Shown: positions 54,097 through 63,293, numbered from the stretch's first letter. The stretch: 64,000 bases of DNA from CAVSEK01 sp963726975 (GCA_963726975.1 CAVSEK010000009.1:62001-126000); one strand, 5' to 3'. A program made the numbers and translations. Notes: generated by a model not told the origin, from the sequence alone.

Positions 54097-55406
54097 GCCG
54101 CAGGCAGGGTCTGGGAGCGCTGGTCGTCGCCGTCGTGCTGGCCGGGTGGGCCGTGGCGTCCGGCTCGGGGGCCTACCTCGTCGGCGCGGTCGCCTTCGTC
54201 GTGGCGCTGCTGACGTCGGTCGTCCTGCACGAGGCGGGCCACTTCCTCACCGCCCGGCACTACGGCATGAAGGCGACGCAGTTCTTCGTCGGCTTCGGCC
54301 CGACGTTGTTCTCCCGGCGGCGCGGCGAGACCGAGTACGGCGTCAAGGCCGTGCCCGCCGGCGGGTTCGTCAAGATCGTGGGGATGACCCCGCTGGAGGA
54401 GGTCGAGCCCGGCGACCAGCAGCGGGCCTTCTTCCGCTTCCCGGCCGGCCCGAAGACCGTCGTGCTGGCGGCCGGCTCCACCGTGCACTTCCTCATCGCC
54501 GTCGTCCTCGTGCTCGGCGGCATCTTCGCCCTCGGCGTGCCGCAGGAGATCAGCCCGGCCGTCGGCCGGGTCTCCTCGTGCGTGGCCAGCGACCCCGGGG
54601 TCGGCCAGCCCGACGTGGCGGCCGACCAGGTCTGCGGGCTGCCCGACGCCCGACCGGCCCCCGCGCAGGCAGCCGGGCTGCGTCCCGGCGACGTCGTGAC
54701 GGCGGTCGACGGCACCCCGGTCGGCTCGGCGCGGGCGCTCACCGTCGCGCTGCGCGCCGCTGCCGACCGCAGCGTCGTGCTCACCGTCCAGCGCGACGGT
54801 CGCGCCGTCCCGCTGACCGTCACGCCCGCGGGGATCACCCGGGTCGACCTGCAGGACCCGACGCAGCGGGTCACCGCGGGCACGATCGGCATCGTCGTGC
54901 AGCAGCGCCAGGACGTCGTGCACCAGGGCCCGGTCGACAGCCTGCAGGCCAGCGGCCGCACGCTGGAGCTGTTCGGCCAGGGCATCGTCACGACCGTCAC
55001 CGACAAGCTCGGCTCGATCACCAAGATCTACAGCTCGGACCGCGACCCCGAGGGCTTCATCGGCATCGTGGGGGCCGGGCGGATCAGCGGCGAGGTGCTG
55101 CAGAGCCAGGAGACGCTCGGCTTCAAGGTCCTCAACCTCGTGCTGATCATCGCCAGTCTCAACCTCTTCGTCGGCCTGTTCAACCTGCTGCCGCTGCTGC
55201 CGCTCGACGGCGGGCACATCGCGGTGGTGTGGTTCGAGAGCGCCCGCGACCGGCTGAGGAGGGCCCGCGGCTACACCGGCGAGTTCCGCCGGGTCGACTA
55301 CACCAAGCTCCTGCCCATCACCTACGGCGTCGCGGGGCTGTTCCTCGTGTTCACCCTGCTGCTCGTCGGCGCCGACATCGTCAACCCCGTGAGGCTCCCG
55401 TCGTGA
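54093..55406 (+). CDS. rseP: site-2 protease, RseP/Rip1-type
   Basis: A 437-residue intramembrane zinc metalloprotease. HEAGHFLTARHYG holds the HExxH ligands (near residue 46), a PDZ domain follows (about 190-270, with GLRPGDVVTAVDG), and NLLPLLPLDGGHI provides the third ligand Asp near the C-terminus. In mycobacteria the orthologue Rip1 in the same dxr-rip1-gcpE context cleaves anti-sigma factors. GTG overlaps the dxr stop and the stop overlaps the ispG GTG. Confidence 0.95.
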   Translation: MSRRQGLGALVVAVVLAGWAVASGSGAYLVGAVAFVVALLTSVVLHEAGHFLTARHYGMKATQFFVGFGPTLFSRRRGETEYGVKAVPAGGFVKIVGMTPLEEVEPGDQQRAFFRFPAGPKTVVLAAGSTVHFLIAVVLVLGGIFALGVPQEISPAVGRVSSCVASDPGVGQPDVAADQVCGLPDARPAPAQAAGLRPGDVVTAVDGTPVGSARALTVALRAAADRSVVLTVQRDGRAVPLTVTPAGITRVDLQDPTQRVTAGTIGIVVQQRQDVVHQGPVDSLQASGRTLELFGQGIVTTVTDKLGSITKIYSSDRDPEGFIGIVGAGRISGEVLQSQETLGFKVLNLVLIIASLNLFVGLFNLLPLLPLDGGHIAVVWFESARDRLRRARGYTGEFRRVDYTKLLPITYGVAGLFLVFTLLLVGADIVNPVRLPS

Positions 55407-56551
55407 CCCAGATCCCCGTTGCCCTCGGCATGCCCGCCCTGCCCCCGCCGGTGCTCGCCCCGCGCCGCCCGACGCGGCAGATCGACGTCGGCGGGGTCCA
55501 GGTGGGCGGCGGCGCGCCGATCAGCGTCCAGTCGATGACCACGACGGTCACGGCCGACGTCAACGCCACGCTGCAGCAGATCGCCGAGCTGACCGCGACC
55601 GGCTGCCAGATCGTGCGGGTCGCCGTGCCCGACCCCGTCGACGCCGACGCGCTGCCCGAGATCGTCCGGCACAGCCAGATCCCGGTCATCGCCGACATCC
55701 ACTTCCAGAGCAAGTACATCTTCAAGGCGATCGACGCCGGCTGCGCTGCCGTGCGCGTCAACCCGGGCAACATCCGCGAGTTCGACGGCAAGGTCGGCGA
55801 GGTCGCCCGGGCCGCGAAGGAGTCCGGCACGCCGATCCGGATCGGCGTCAACGCCGGCAGCCTCGACAAGCGGATCATGGCCAAGCACGGCAAGGCCACC
55901 CCGGAGGCCCTCGTCGAGTCGGCGCTCTGGGAGTGCTCGCTGTTCGAGGAGCACGACTTCCGCGACATCAAGATCTCGGTGAAGCACAACGACCCGGTCG
56001 TCATGGTCGAGGCCTACCGCCAGCTGTCGCAGGCGTGCGACTACCCGCTGCACCTCGGCGTCACCGAGGCCGGGCCGGCCTTCCAGGGCACGATCAAGTC
56101 CGCCGTCGCCTTCGGCGCGCTGCTCGCCGAGGGCATCGGCGACACGATCCGGGTCTCGCTGTCGGCGCCGCCGGTGGAGGAGGTCAAGGTCGGCCTGGCG
56201 ATCCTCGAGTCGCTCAACCTGCGCCAGCGGGGCCTCGAGATCGTCTCGTGCCCGTCCTGCGGGCGCGCCCAGGTCGACGTCTACACGCTCGCCGAGCAGG
56301 TGACCGCGGGCCTGGAGGGCCTCACCGTCCCGCTGCGGGTGGCGGTGATGGGCTGCGTCGTGAACGGACCCGGCGAGGCCCGCGAGGCCGACCTCGGCGT
56401 CGCGTCGGGCAACGGCAAGGGCCAGATCTTCGTCAAGGGCGAGGTCGTCAAGACCGTCCCCGAGTCGCAGATCGTCGAGACCCTCGTCGAGGAGGCGCTG
56501 CGCCTGGCCGAGGCGTACGACGGGCCCGCCGGCACGCCCGTCGTGGCCTGA
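55403..56551 (+). CDS. ispG: (E)-4-hydroxy-3-methylbut-2-enyl-diphosphate synthase
   Basis: A 382-residue IspG/GcpE, the 4Fe-4S enzyme acting late in the MEP pathway. The N-terminus has the VQSMTTTVTADV TIM-barrel start, and the cluster ligands appear in VSCPSCGR and MGCVVNGPGEA. GTG start overlaps the rseP stop by 4 nt. Catalytic partner reductants are not encoded here. Confidence 0.97.
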   Translation: MTQIPVALGMPALPPPVLAPRRPTRQIDVGGVQVGGGAPISVQSMTTTVTADVNATLQQIAELTATGCQIVRVAVPDPVDADALPEIVRHSQIPVIADIHFQSKYIFKAIDAGCAAVRVNPGNIREFDGKVGEVARAAKESGTPIRIGVNAGSLDKRIMAKHGKATPEALVESALWECSLFEEHDFRDIKISVKHNDPVVMVEAYRQLSQACDYPLHLGVTEAGPAFQGTIKSAVAFGALLAEGIGDTIRVSLSAPPVEEVKVGLAILESLNLRQRGLEIVSCPSCGRAQVDVYTLAEQVTAGLEGLTVPLRVAVMGCVVNGPGEAREADLGVASGNGKGQIFVKGEVVKTVPESQIVETLVEEALRLAEAYDGPAGTPVVA

Positions 56552-56583
56552 CGGGTCCTGCTCCGGCGACCCGCTCCCGGGCC

Positions 56584-56589
56584 TAGGCT
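56584..56589 (+). promoter_or_regulatory. leaderless -10 element for the GNAT gene
   Basis: TAGGCT ends 7 nt before the GTG at 56597. Confidence 0.55.
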
Positions 56590-56596
56590 CGCGCCC

Positions 56597-57439
56597 GTGC
56601 TCAGGACGGCGTCGTCGCGCGTGCTCGAGGCGCGCGACCTCCCGGAGGTGCTGCGCCTGCTGGAGGTCGACCCGGTGAGCGACGTCTTCGTCGCCTCGCG
56701 GGTGCTCACCGGCGGGCTGGAGCCGTGGCGGCTCGGCGCCGAGGTGTGGGGCTACGGCGAGCGCGGCCGGCTCGAGGCGCTCTGCTACTCCGGCGCCAAC
56801 CTCATGCCCGTGCAGGCCCGGCCCGAGGCGGTGCGGGCCTTCGCCGACCGGGCCCGGCGCCAGGGCCGGCGGTGCTCGTCGATCGCCGGCGAGGCCGAGG
56901 CCGTCGGCCTGCTCTGGCAGCACCTGGCGCCCAGCTGGGGACGGGCCCGCGAGGTCCGGCCGCGCCAGCCGCTGCTCGAGATCGCCGGCCCGCCCGCCGT
57001 CGCGCCGGACCCGGACGTCCGCCCGGTGCGCCGCGACGAGGTCGGCCTCCTGCTGCCGGCCTGCGTGGCGATGTACACCGAGGAGGTCGGCGTCGACCCG
57101 CTGGCCGGGGGCGGCGGCCCGGCCTACCGCGCGCGCGTCGAGGAGCTCGTCGCCGCCGGCCGCGCCTATGCCCGGGTCGAGGACGGCCGGGTGCTCTTCA
57201 AGGCCGAGATCGGTGCGGCGACCCGGGCCTCCTGCCAGGTGCAGGGGGTGTGGGTCGCTCCGGCGCTGCGCGGCCGCGGGCTGGGCACCGCCGGGACCGC
57301 CGCGGTCGTCGAGCAGGCCCGCACCACCTTCGCCCCCTCGGTCAGCCTCTACGTCAACGACTTCAACACCTCGGCCCGCAGGTCGTACGAGAAGGTCGGC
57401 TTCCGGCCGTACGGCACGTTCGCCAGCGTCCTGTTCTGA
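56597..57439 (+). CDS. DUF4081-GNAT N-acetyltransferase
   Basis: A 280-residue protein with an N-terminal DUF4081 region (SRVLEARDLPEVLRLLEVDP, FVASRV) and a C-terminal GNAT domain (VWVAPALRGRGLGTAGTAAVV as the acetyl-CoA loop; SLYVNDFNTSARRSYEKVGF). It corresponds by order to mycobacterial Rv2867c, next to gcpE. Substrate unknown. GTG 56597 supported by a leaderless promoter. Confidence 0.9.
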   Translation: MLRTASSRVLEARDLPEVLRLLEVDPVSDVFVASRVLTGGLEPWRLGAEVWGYGERGRLEALCYSGANLMPVQARPEAVRAFADRARRQGRRCSSIAGEAEAVGLLWQHLAPSWGRAREVRPRQPLLEIAGPPAVAPDPDVRPVRRDEVGLLLPACVAMYTEEVGVDPLAGGGGPAYRARVEELVAAGRAYARVEDGRVLFKAEIGAATRASCQVQGVWVAPALRGRGLGTAGTAAVVEQARTTFAPSVSLYVNDFNTSARRSYEKVGFRPYGTFASVLF

Positions 57440-57451
57440 GCGACCGGGGGC

Positions 57452-57465
57452 GTGACCCGGGTCAC
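57452..57465 (+). promoter_or_regulatory. 14-bp perfect palindrome, operator candidate
   Basis: GTGACCCGGGTCAC, identical on both strands, 51 nt before the aldehyde dehydrogenase ATG in a 77-nt gap. Its size and symmetry suit a dimeric repressor site. No regulator gene is adjacent. Confidence 0.5.
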
Positions 57466-57516
57466 CTGTCCGACGGGTGTGGTGCACTCCCGTCCCACCG
57501 ACCCGCGGAGGAACCG

Positions 57517-59064
57517 ATGACCCTGCAGCTCCAGCCCGGCACGGCCTGGGACGACGTCTACGCCCGGGCGCGCTCGGCCGCGCCCGAGGCCTTCGACGCC
57601 GACCGCATCCTCAACCTCGCCGGCGGCGACTGGCAGCGGATCGGCGACCCCGGCCCGCACGTCACCCCGGTCGACGGCTCGACGGTGCAGGGCCCGCCGC
57701 GGATCAGCCACGACGAGGCGCTCGAGGCCGTCGCGCACGCGAAGCGCGAGCACGACGAGTGGGGGTCGGTCGACCTCGACGAGCGCCGCCGCCGCGTCGC
57801 CGACGCGGTCGCCGGCATGCGCGAGCACCGCGACACCCTCGCGCTGCTGCTCGTCTGGGAGATCGGCAAGCCGTGGAAGCTCGCCTGCGCCGACGTCGAC
57901 CGCGCGCTCGACGGCGTCGACTGGTACCTCGCCGAGATCGAGCGGCAGCTGCAGGGCCGCCGCCCGCTGCCCGGCCCGGTCAGCAACATCGCGTCGTGGA
58001 ACTACCCGATGTCGGTGCAGGTCCACGCCGAGCTCGTGCAGTGCCTCGCGGGCAACGGCGTCGTGGCCAAGACCCCGTCGCAGGGCGGCTTCCACACCCT
58101 CACCCTCGCGCACGCCCTCATGAAGCGCGCCGGCCTGCCGGTGTCGCTGCTGTCCGGCGTCGGGGGCCAGCTCGGCGACGCGCTCATCAGCAGCCCGGAG
58201 ATCGGGGCGCTCGCCTTCGTCGGCGGCCGGGCCAACGGCCGCAAGGCCGCCACGACGCTCGCCGACACCGGCAAGCGCCACCTGCTCGAGCAGGAGGGCC
58301 TCAACGTCTGGGGCGTCTGGGACTTCTCCGACTGGGACGCGCTCGCGGCCCACCTCACCAAGGGGTTCGAGTACGCCAAGCAGCGCTGCACCGCCTACCC
58401 GCGCTACGCCGTGCAGCGCGAGCTGTTCCCGCAGTTCCTCGAGATGTACCTGCCGGTGGTGCGGGGGCTGCGCTTCGGCCACCCGCTGGCCGTCGAAGCG
58501 CCGGTCGACGCGCTCGACCAGCTCCCCGACCTGCACTTCGGGCCGGTGATCTCGGCGAGCAAGGCCGCCGAGCTCGGCGAGCACCTGGAGGCCGCGATCG
58601 GCGCGCACGGCATCCCGCTCTACCGCGGCTCCCTCGAGCAGGGCCGCTTCCTCGACGGGCAGGACACCAGCGCCTACGTCGCGCCCGCGTGCGTGCTCGA
58701 GCCGCCGCCCAGCTGGTCGCTGCGCCACGCCGAGCCCTTCGGCCCGCTGGACTCGATCGTGCTCGTCGACAGCGAGGACGAGCTGCTCGCGGCGATGAAC
58801 GCCAGCAACGGCGCGCTCGTCGCCTCGGTGGCCACCGACGACGCCGACTTCGGGTCCCGGGTCGCCGAGCAGCTGCAGGCCTTCAAGGTCGGGATCAACA
58901 AGCCGCGCTCGCGGGGCGACCGCGAGGAGGTCTTCGGCGGCAAGGGGGCGTCGTGGAAGGGCGCCTTCGTCGGCGGCGACCTGCTCGTGCAGGCGGTCAC
59001 CGAGGGCGAGGGCATGGTCTACGGCAACTTCCCGACCTACTCGCTCTACCCGAACAAGGTCTGA
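57517..59064 (+). CDS. aldehyde dehydrogenase family protein
   Basis: A 515-residue NAD(P)-dependent aldehyde dehydrogenase. The nucleophile Cys is in YAKQRCTAYPRYAVQ; SNIASWNYPMSVQVHAEL and VVAKTPSQGGF fit cofactor binding. The usual E-L-G-G motif is LEQEGLN, keeping the Glu but changing the following residues. Closest by eye are PaaN-like or phenylacetic-acid-type enzymes; the substrate is not known. ATG 57517 with GGAGGAAC upstream. A perfect palindrome lies between it and the GNAT gene. Confidence 0.85.
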   Translation: MTLQLQPGTAWDDVYARARSAAPEAFDADRILNLAGGDWQRIGDPGPHVTPVDGSTVQGPPRISHDEALEAVAHAKREHDEWGSVDLDERRRRVADAVAGMREHRDTLALLLVWEIGKPWKLACADVDRALDGVDWYLAEIERQLQGRRPLPGPVSNIASWNYPMSVQVHAELVQCLAGNGVVAKTPSQGGFHTLTLAHALMKRAGLPVSLLSGVGGQLGDALISSPEIGALAFVGGRANGRKAATTLADTGKRHLLEQEGLNVWGVWDFSDWDALAAHLTKGFEYAKQRCTAYPRYAVQRELFPQFLEMYLPVVRGLRFGHPLAVEAPVDALDQLPDLHFGPVISASKAAELGEHLEAAIGAHGIPLYRGSLEQGRFLDGQDTSAYVAPACVLEPPPSWSLRHAEPFGPLDSIVLVDSEDELLAAMNASNGALVASVATDDADFGSRVAEQLQAFKVGINKPRSRGDREEVFGGKGASWKGAFVGGDLLVQAVTEGEGMVYGNFPTYSLYPNKV

Positions 59065-59116
59065 GGGCCCGGCCCGGGCCCGCGCGTGACCGCGGTGGGC
59101 CCGGGTAGGGCCGGGC

Positions 59117-59910
59117 GTGAGCACTCCCGACAGCGCCGGCCCGCGAGGCGGTCGGCGGAGCCGGCCGACCTGCGGCGCACCCTGCCCGACGGCACCCAGC
59201 GGGTGCCGGGCCCGGGTCAGGTCGCGTCGTCGCTCGTGCAGGTGCTGCCGCGCGTGCCCGGGATGCTGCTGGCGACGGTGCGCTACGGCCGGCGCCGGCC
59301 CGGGGGTGCACCACGTCTTCCGCGACGGCACCGGCGCGCCCTCCTGCCCGGACCTCGGACTCGGTCGTGGCCCGGCGACCCCGGCACGGTGCTGCGGCGG
59401 CGGCACGGCCGTGGTGCGCTCTACCGCCGGGTCCTACCAGCGTCGCCGTGCAGGACGCGCGGACCGGGGCCGGAGGGAGTTGACGCTCAAGTCGTCGTCG
59501 ACCTCCAGACCGGGCCTCGCCCACCGAGGTGTCGGTCTTCGAGCCCGTGCCCGGGACGGCCGCGGGCCCCGGCGCCGAGATGGCCGGTGCGGATGCCCGG
59601 ACCGTGGGACGCGCCGGTGCGCATCGTCGAAGCGCACCGCCTACGTCCTTCCGGCTCGCGACGCTCCGCGGGCACATGGAGGCGGGGGAGATCGAGTTCT
59701 CCGCCCGCTGGGGACGGCGGCACGCTGGTCTTCGCCATCGAGTCCTGGGCCCGCAGCGGCGACCGGCTCTACGACCTCGTCTACCACCGGCTGCCGCTGC
59801 TGCGCGAGATGCAGCTGCACATGTGGACGCACGTCTGCGAGGAGGTCGTCCGGCTCGTCGGCGGACGCGCGCCCGACGGCGTCCAGGTGCTCACCGAGCG
59901 CTGGGGCTGA
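59117..59910 (+). CDS. DUF1990-like protein (first of pair), frameshifted
   Basis: The C-terminal part is clear: GHMEAGEIEFSARW, then LVFAIESWARSGDRLYDLVYHRLPLLREMQLHMWTHVCEEVVRLVGGR, resembling DUF1990/YndB-type proteins. Upstream, ADLRRTLPDGTQRVPGPGQVASSL and VLPRVPGMLLATVRYG are in a different frame, and short readable pieces (VHHVFRDGTG) in others, so several indels fall between 59140 and 59730. GTG 59117 lies 5 nt after TAGGGC, a weak leaderless -10. Function unknown. Confidence 0.5.
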
Positions 59911-59911
59911 C

Positions 59912-60600
59912 GTGGTCGACGTCCGGCTCCTGGGCCGACCTCGACGTGCGGCGCGAGCTCGCTGCCCTCCACGACGTCCCGGTCAACTACGAGCTGGACG
60001 GCCGGCCCTCCCGCGAGCAGGGCTGGACCTTCGACGACTACTGCCGGCGGCTGCCGCCCGAGGAGCCGGGCGACCCCGTGCCCGGGGGGCCGTACGAGCT
60101 CGCCTGCCGGCTCGTCCGCGACTACGAGTTCGCCGACCCGAGCATCGTCCGCGCGGTCTGGTTGCCGGACGAGGAGCTCGACGGGCGCACCATGCTGCTC
60201 GAGGGCCGTTTCCTCGTGCTGCGCTTCCTGCTCGGCGTGCGGGTGTCGCAGGTCGTCGACGAGACCGGCGAGGAGGACGGGCACCCCGTACGGGTGTGGG
60301 GCTGGTGCTACCGCACGCTGTCGGGCCACCTCGAGGCCGGCGAGATGTGCTACCGGGTGGTGAAGCGGCTGACACCGGCGAGGTGCCTTCCGGGTGTCGC
60401 GCTACGTGCGCGGGGAGGCCATCCCGAACCCGGTCGTCCGTGCCGGCTGGGCCACCTTCGGGCGGCTCATGCAGGTGGTCTTCGTGCGCCGCTCGCTGGC
60501 CCGCATGGAGCGGCTCGTGGAGGCCGAGATGCTCGCCGGTCGCGACACCGCCGGGGTGCCGCTGGCGGGGGACCGGATCGGCGTCGAGCGCGGTCGGCCC
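59912..60600 (+). CDS. DUF1990-like protein (second of pair), frameshifted
   Basis: Most of this gene is readable from 59935: WADLDVRRELAALHDVPVNYELDG, YELACRLVRDYEFADPSIVRAVW and WGWCYRTLSGHLEAGEMCYRVVKRL, then after a shift near 60390 FRVSRYVRGEAIPNPVVRAGWATFGRLMQVVFVRRSLARMERL. Composition and layout resemble the first gene. GTG at 59912 follows its stop by 1 nt. All three frames stay open past 60600 into the convergent yaaA, so the end given is approximate; I do not see the stop codon. Confidence 0.5.
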
Positions 60601-60629
60601 GGCTCGTCGCCCGCTGCCGGGGGGCAGGG

Positions 60630-61370
60630 TCAGCGGGCGCTGGCGAGGCCGCTCAGCACGAGGTCGACCCCGCGGCCGCGCACCTCGACGGCGTCGCACA
60701 GGTCGCGACCGGCCTCGGCGACGTCGCCGACGGACCGGGCGCCCGTCTCGCAGAGCACCCGGGCCAGGCGCCCCTTGGTCCACTTGTTGTCGTGGCTGAC
60801 GGTGGTGCGCCGCCCGTCGACCTCGCGGAGCACCCGCACCGTCACGGCCCCCGGGACCCGGGCGAGCGCGGCGTACGCCGCGCTCCGCAGGTCGACGACC
60901 AGGCCGCGGGCGGCGGCCAGCTCGGGCTCGAGCACCGGTCGCCAGAGCGCGGCGAGCCCGCCGACCCCGGGCAGCGAGGTCGCGCCGGACAGCCGGTAGG
61001 CCGGCACCCGGTCGCGCGGGCCGAGCAGGCCGAAGAGCGCGCTCGCCACCACGAGGGAGGCGTCGGCCCGCCGCCGGGCGGCCCCGCTGAGCGAGGGGTA
61101 GTCGAGGTTGTCGTAGACGACACCGGTGTAGCGGCGCAGCGCGGGCAGCGTCGCGGAGGTGAGCAGCGCGGCGTCGAGCGCGACCTGGTCGGCGGGGCAG
61201 CCCAGCGCCCGCTGCAGGGCGGCCGGGTCGGCGACCGCGAGCCGCGCCAGGGCGTCGACGAGCCGCTCCCGCACCGGGGTCAGGGCCGGCCGGGACAGCG
61301 CGGCGAGGTCCAGCGGGGGGCCGTCCCCGCCGCGGGCCTTGCCCTCCGACGGCGGCAGCAGCACGAGCAC
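60630..61370 (-). CDS. yaaA: peroxide stress protein YaaA (DUF328/UPF0246)
   Basis: A 246-residue DUF328 protein linked to lowering free iron and protecting DNA under peroxide stress in E. coli. Visible are VLLPPSEGKARGG at the start, YTGVVYDNLDYPSL, and VSHDNKWTKGRLAR near the C-terminus. GTG at 61370 is chosen because TAGCGT on the minus strand ends 8 nt upstream (leaderless), and the family begins MLVLLPPSEGK. Confidence 0.9.
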   Translation of the reverse strand: MLVLLPPSEGKARGGDGPPLDLAALSRPALTPVRERLVDALARLAVADPAALQRALGCPADQVALDAALLTSATLPALRRYTGVVYDNLDYPSLSGAARRRADASLVVASALFGLLGPRDRVPAYRLSGATSLPGVGGLAALWRPVLEPELAAARGLVVDLRSAAYAALARVPGAVTVRVLREVDGRRTTVSHDNKWTKGRLARVLCETGARSVGDVAEAGRDLCDAVEVRGRGVDLVLSGLASAR

Positions 61371-61378
61371 GGCCGGGC

Positions 61379-61384
61379 ACGCTA
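61379..61384 (-). promoter_or_regulatory. leaderless -10 element for yaaA
   Basis: TAGCGT on the minus strand, 8 nt before GTG 61370. Confidence 0.5.
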
Positions 61385-61436
61385 GCGCGGCCGCCGGGGT
61401 CACCGGCGGGCCGCTCGTCCCCACCCCGCGCCTGGC

Positions 61437-61442
61437 TAGGCT
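61437..61442 (+). promoter_or_regulatory. putative -10 element of proS
   Basis: TAGGCT, 105 nt before the proS GTG. Unlike most TAGGCT sites here it is not adjacent to the start and would give a leader of about 100 nt. Confidence 0.5.
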
Positions 61443-61467
61443 CGACCGTCCGGGGGATTCTCCCGCC

Positions 61468-61538
61468 GCCCCCCGCCGCCCCGTGCCGCCCCCCCACGCA
61501 GCCCCCTACAGCCCCCCACAGCCCTCGCCGCGCCCCTG
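61468..61538 (+). promoter_or_regulatory. C-rich, G-poor proS leader
   Basis: The leader is dominated by runs of C, including three CAGCCC-type units (61498-61524). C-rich, G-poor RNA is the signature of Rho loading (rut) sites. No T-box or ribosomal leader motif is visible. Function is inference. Confidence 0.35.
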
Positions 61539-61547
61539 GAGGCACCC

Positions 61548-63293
61548 GTGCTCCGCATGTCCACCCTGTTCCTGCGCACCCTGCGCGAGGACCCGGCGGA
61601 CGCGGAGGTGCCGTCGCACCGTCTCCTGGTCCGCGCCGGCTACGTCCGCCGCGTCGCGCCCGGCATCTACACCTGGCTGCCGCTCGGGCTCAAGGTCCTC
61701 GACCGGGTCGCGCGGGTCGTGCGCGAGGAGATGGACCGCATGGGCGGGCAGGAGGTGCTCTTCCCGGCGCTGCTGCCCCGCGAGCACTACGAGACCTCCG
61801 GCCGCTGGACGGAGTACGGCGACCTGCTCTTCCGCCTCAAGGACAGGAAGGGCGGCGACTACCTGCTCGCCCCCACCCACGAGGAGCTGTTCACCACGCT
61901 GGTGAAGGGCCAGTGCAGCTCCTACAAGGACCTGCCCGTCGTGCTCTACCAGGTGCAGACCAAGTACCGCGACGAGGCCCGTCCCCGCGCCGGTGTGCTG
62001 CGCGGCCGCGAGTTCCTCATGAAGGACAGCTACTCCTTCGACGTGGGCGACGAGGGTCTGCAGACGGCGTACGACGACCACCGCGTCGCCTACCAGCGGA
62101 TCTTCGAGCGGCTCGGCCTGGACTACCGGATCGTGTCGGCGGTCAGCGGCGCGATGGGCGGCTCCGCGTCCGAGGAGTTCCTCGCGCCCGCGCCGACCGG
62201 CGAGGACACCTTCGTGTCGTGCACGTCGTGCGACTACGCCGCCAACACCGAGGCCGTGCAGGTGCGCGGGCCGCAGGAGTCCGACCCGGCGGCGCAGCCG
62301 CCGCTGCAGGTGCTGGACACCCCGGGCACGCCGACGATCGCCACGCTCGTGACGGCGGTGCAGGCGCTCGGGATCGACGTCGAGGCCGGCGGCACGCTCA
62401 AGAACGTCGTCGTGACGCTCGTGCACCCCGACGGCCGGCGCGAGCCGCTCGTCGTCGGCGTGCCCGGCGACCGCGAGGTCGACGTCAAGCGGCTGGAGGC
62501 CAACGTGAGCCCGGCGACCGTCGAGCCGGCCGACGTCGACGCGGTCCCCGGCCTGGTCAAGGGCTACATCGGCCCGCAGGGGCTGCCCGCGGGGCTGCGC
62601 TACGTCGTCGACCCGCTGGTCGTGCGCGGCTCGTCGTGGGTCACCGGCGCCAACGAGCAGGGCAAGCACGCCGCGCACGTGGTGCTGGGGCGCGACTTCG
62701 AGGCCTCGGGCGTCGTGCCCGCGGCCGAGGTGCGCGAGGGCGACCTGTGCTCGCGCTGCGGCAGCCCGCTCACGATCGGCCGGGGCATCGAGATCGGCCA
62801 CATCTTCCAGCTGGGCCGCAAGTACGCCGACGCCTTCGGGCTCGACGTCCTCGGCCCCGACGGCAAGCCGACCCGGGTGACGATGGGGTCGTACGGCATC
62901 GGGGTCTCCCGGGCGGTCGCGGCGATCGCCGAGCAGTCCCACGACGACAAGGGCCTGGTCTGGCCGCGCGGCGTCGCGCCGGCCGACGTCCACGTCGTCG
63001 CGGTCGGCAAGGGCGAGCAGGGCGCGGTGGCCGAGCGGGTGGCCGCGGGGCTGGAGGGCGAGGGCCTCGCCGTGCTGCTGGACGACCGCGGCGGCTCGCC
63101 GGGGGTGGCCTTCAAGGACGCCGAGCTGCTCGGCCTGCCGACGGTCGTCGTCGTCGGCAAGGCGCTCGCCGACGGGCTCGTCGAGGTCCGCGACCGGCGC
63201 AGCGGCACGTCGCGCACGGTGGCGCTGGAGGAGGTCGTGCGGGCCGTCGCCGACGAGGTGCGGGCCGACCGGCCCGCGGGTGCGGTCGGCTGA
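61548..63293 (+). CDS. proS: prolyl-tRNA synthetase, bacterial type
   Basis: A 581-residue class II synthetase. Motif 2 FRDEARPR-type is KYRDEARPRAGVLRGREFLMKDSYSF; motif 3 is SYGIGVSRAVAAI; the editing INS domain lies about residues 235-400 (with GTLKNVVVTLVHPDG and EANVSPATVEP); and the anticodon-binding domain ends the protein. GTG 61548 preceded by GGAGG. A YbaK-type deacylase directly follows, pairing cis and trans proofreading. Confidence 0.96.
   Translation: MLRMSTLFLRTLREDPADAEVPSHRLLVRAGYVRRVAPGIYTWLPLGLKVLDRVARVVREEMDRMGGQEVLFPALLPREHYETSGRWTEYGDLLFRLKDRKGGDYLLAPTHEELFTTLVKGQCSSYKDLPVVLYQVQTKYRDEARPRAGVLRGREFLMKDSYSFDVGDEGLQTAYDDHRVAYQRIFERLGLDYRIVSAVSGAMGGSASEEFLAPAPTGEDTFVSCTSCDYAANTEAVQVRGPQESDPAAQPPLQVLDTPGTPTIATLVTAVQALGIDVEAGGTLKNVVVTLVHPDGRREPLVVGVPGDREVDVKRLEANVSPATVEPADVDAVPGLVKGYIGPQGLPAGLRYVVDPLVVRGSSWVTGANEQGKHAAHVVLGRDFEASGVVPAAEVREGDLCSRCGSPLTIGRGIEIGHIFQLGRKYADAFGLDVLGPDGKPTRVTMGSYGIGVSRAVAAIAEQSHDDKGLVWPRGVAPADVHVVAVGKGEQGAVAERVAAGLEGEGLAVLLDDRGGSPGVAFKDAELLGLPTVVVVGKALADGLVEVRDRRSGTSRTVALEEVVRAVADEVRADRPAGAVG

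Noticed and set aside
61443..61547. T-box riboswitch in the proS leader
   Set aside because: No specifier loop, T-box sequence or terminator/antiterminator pair is visible.
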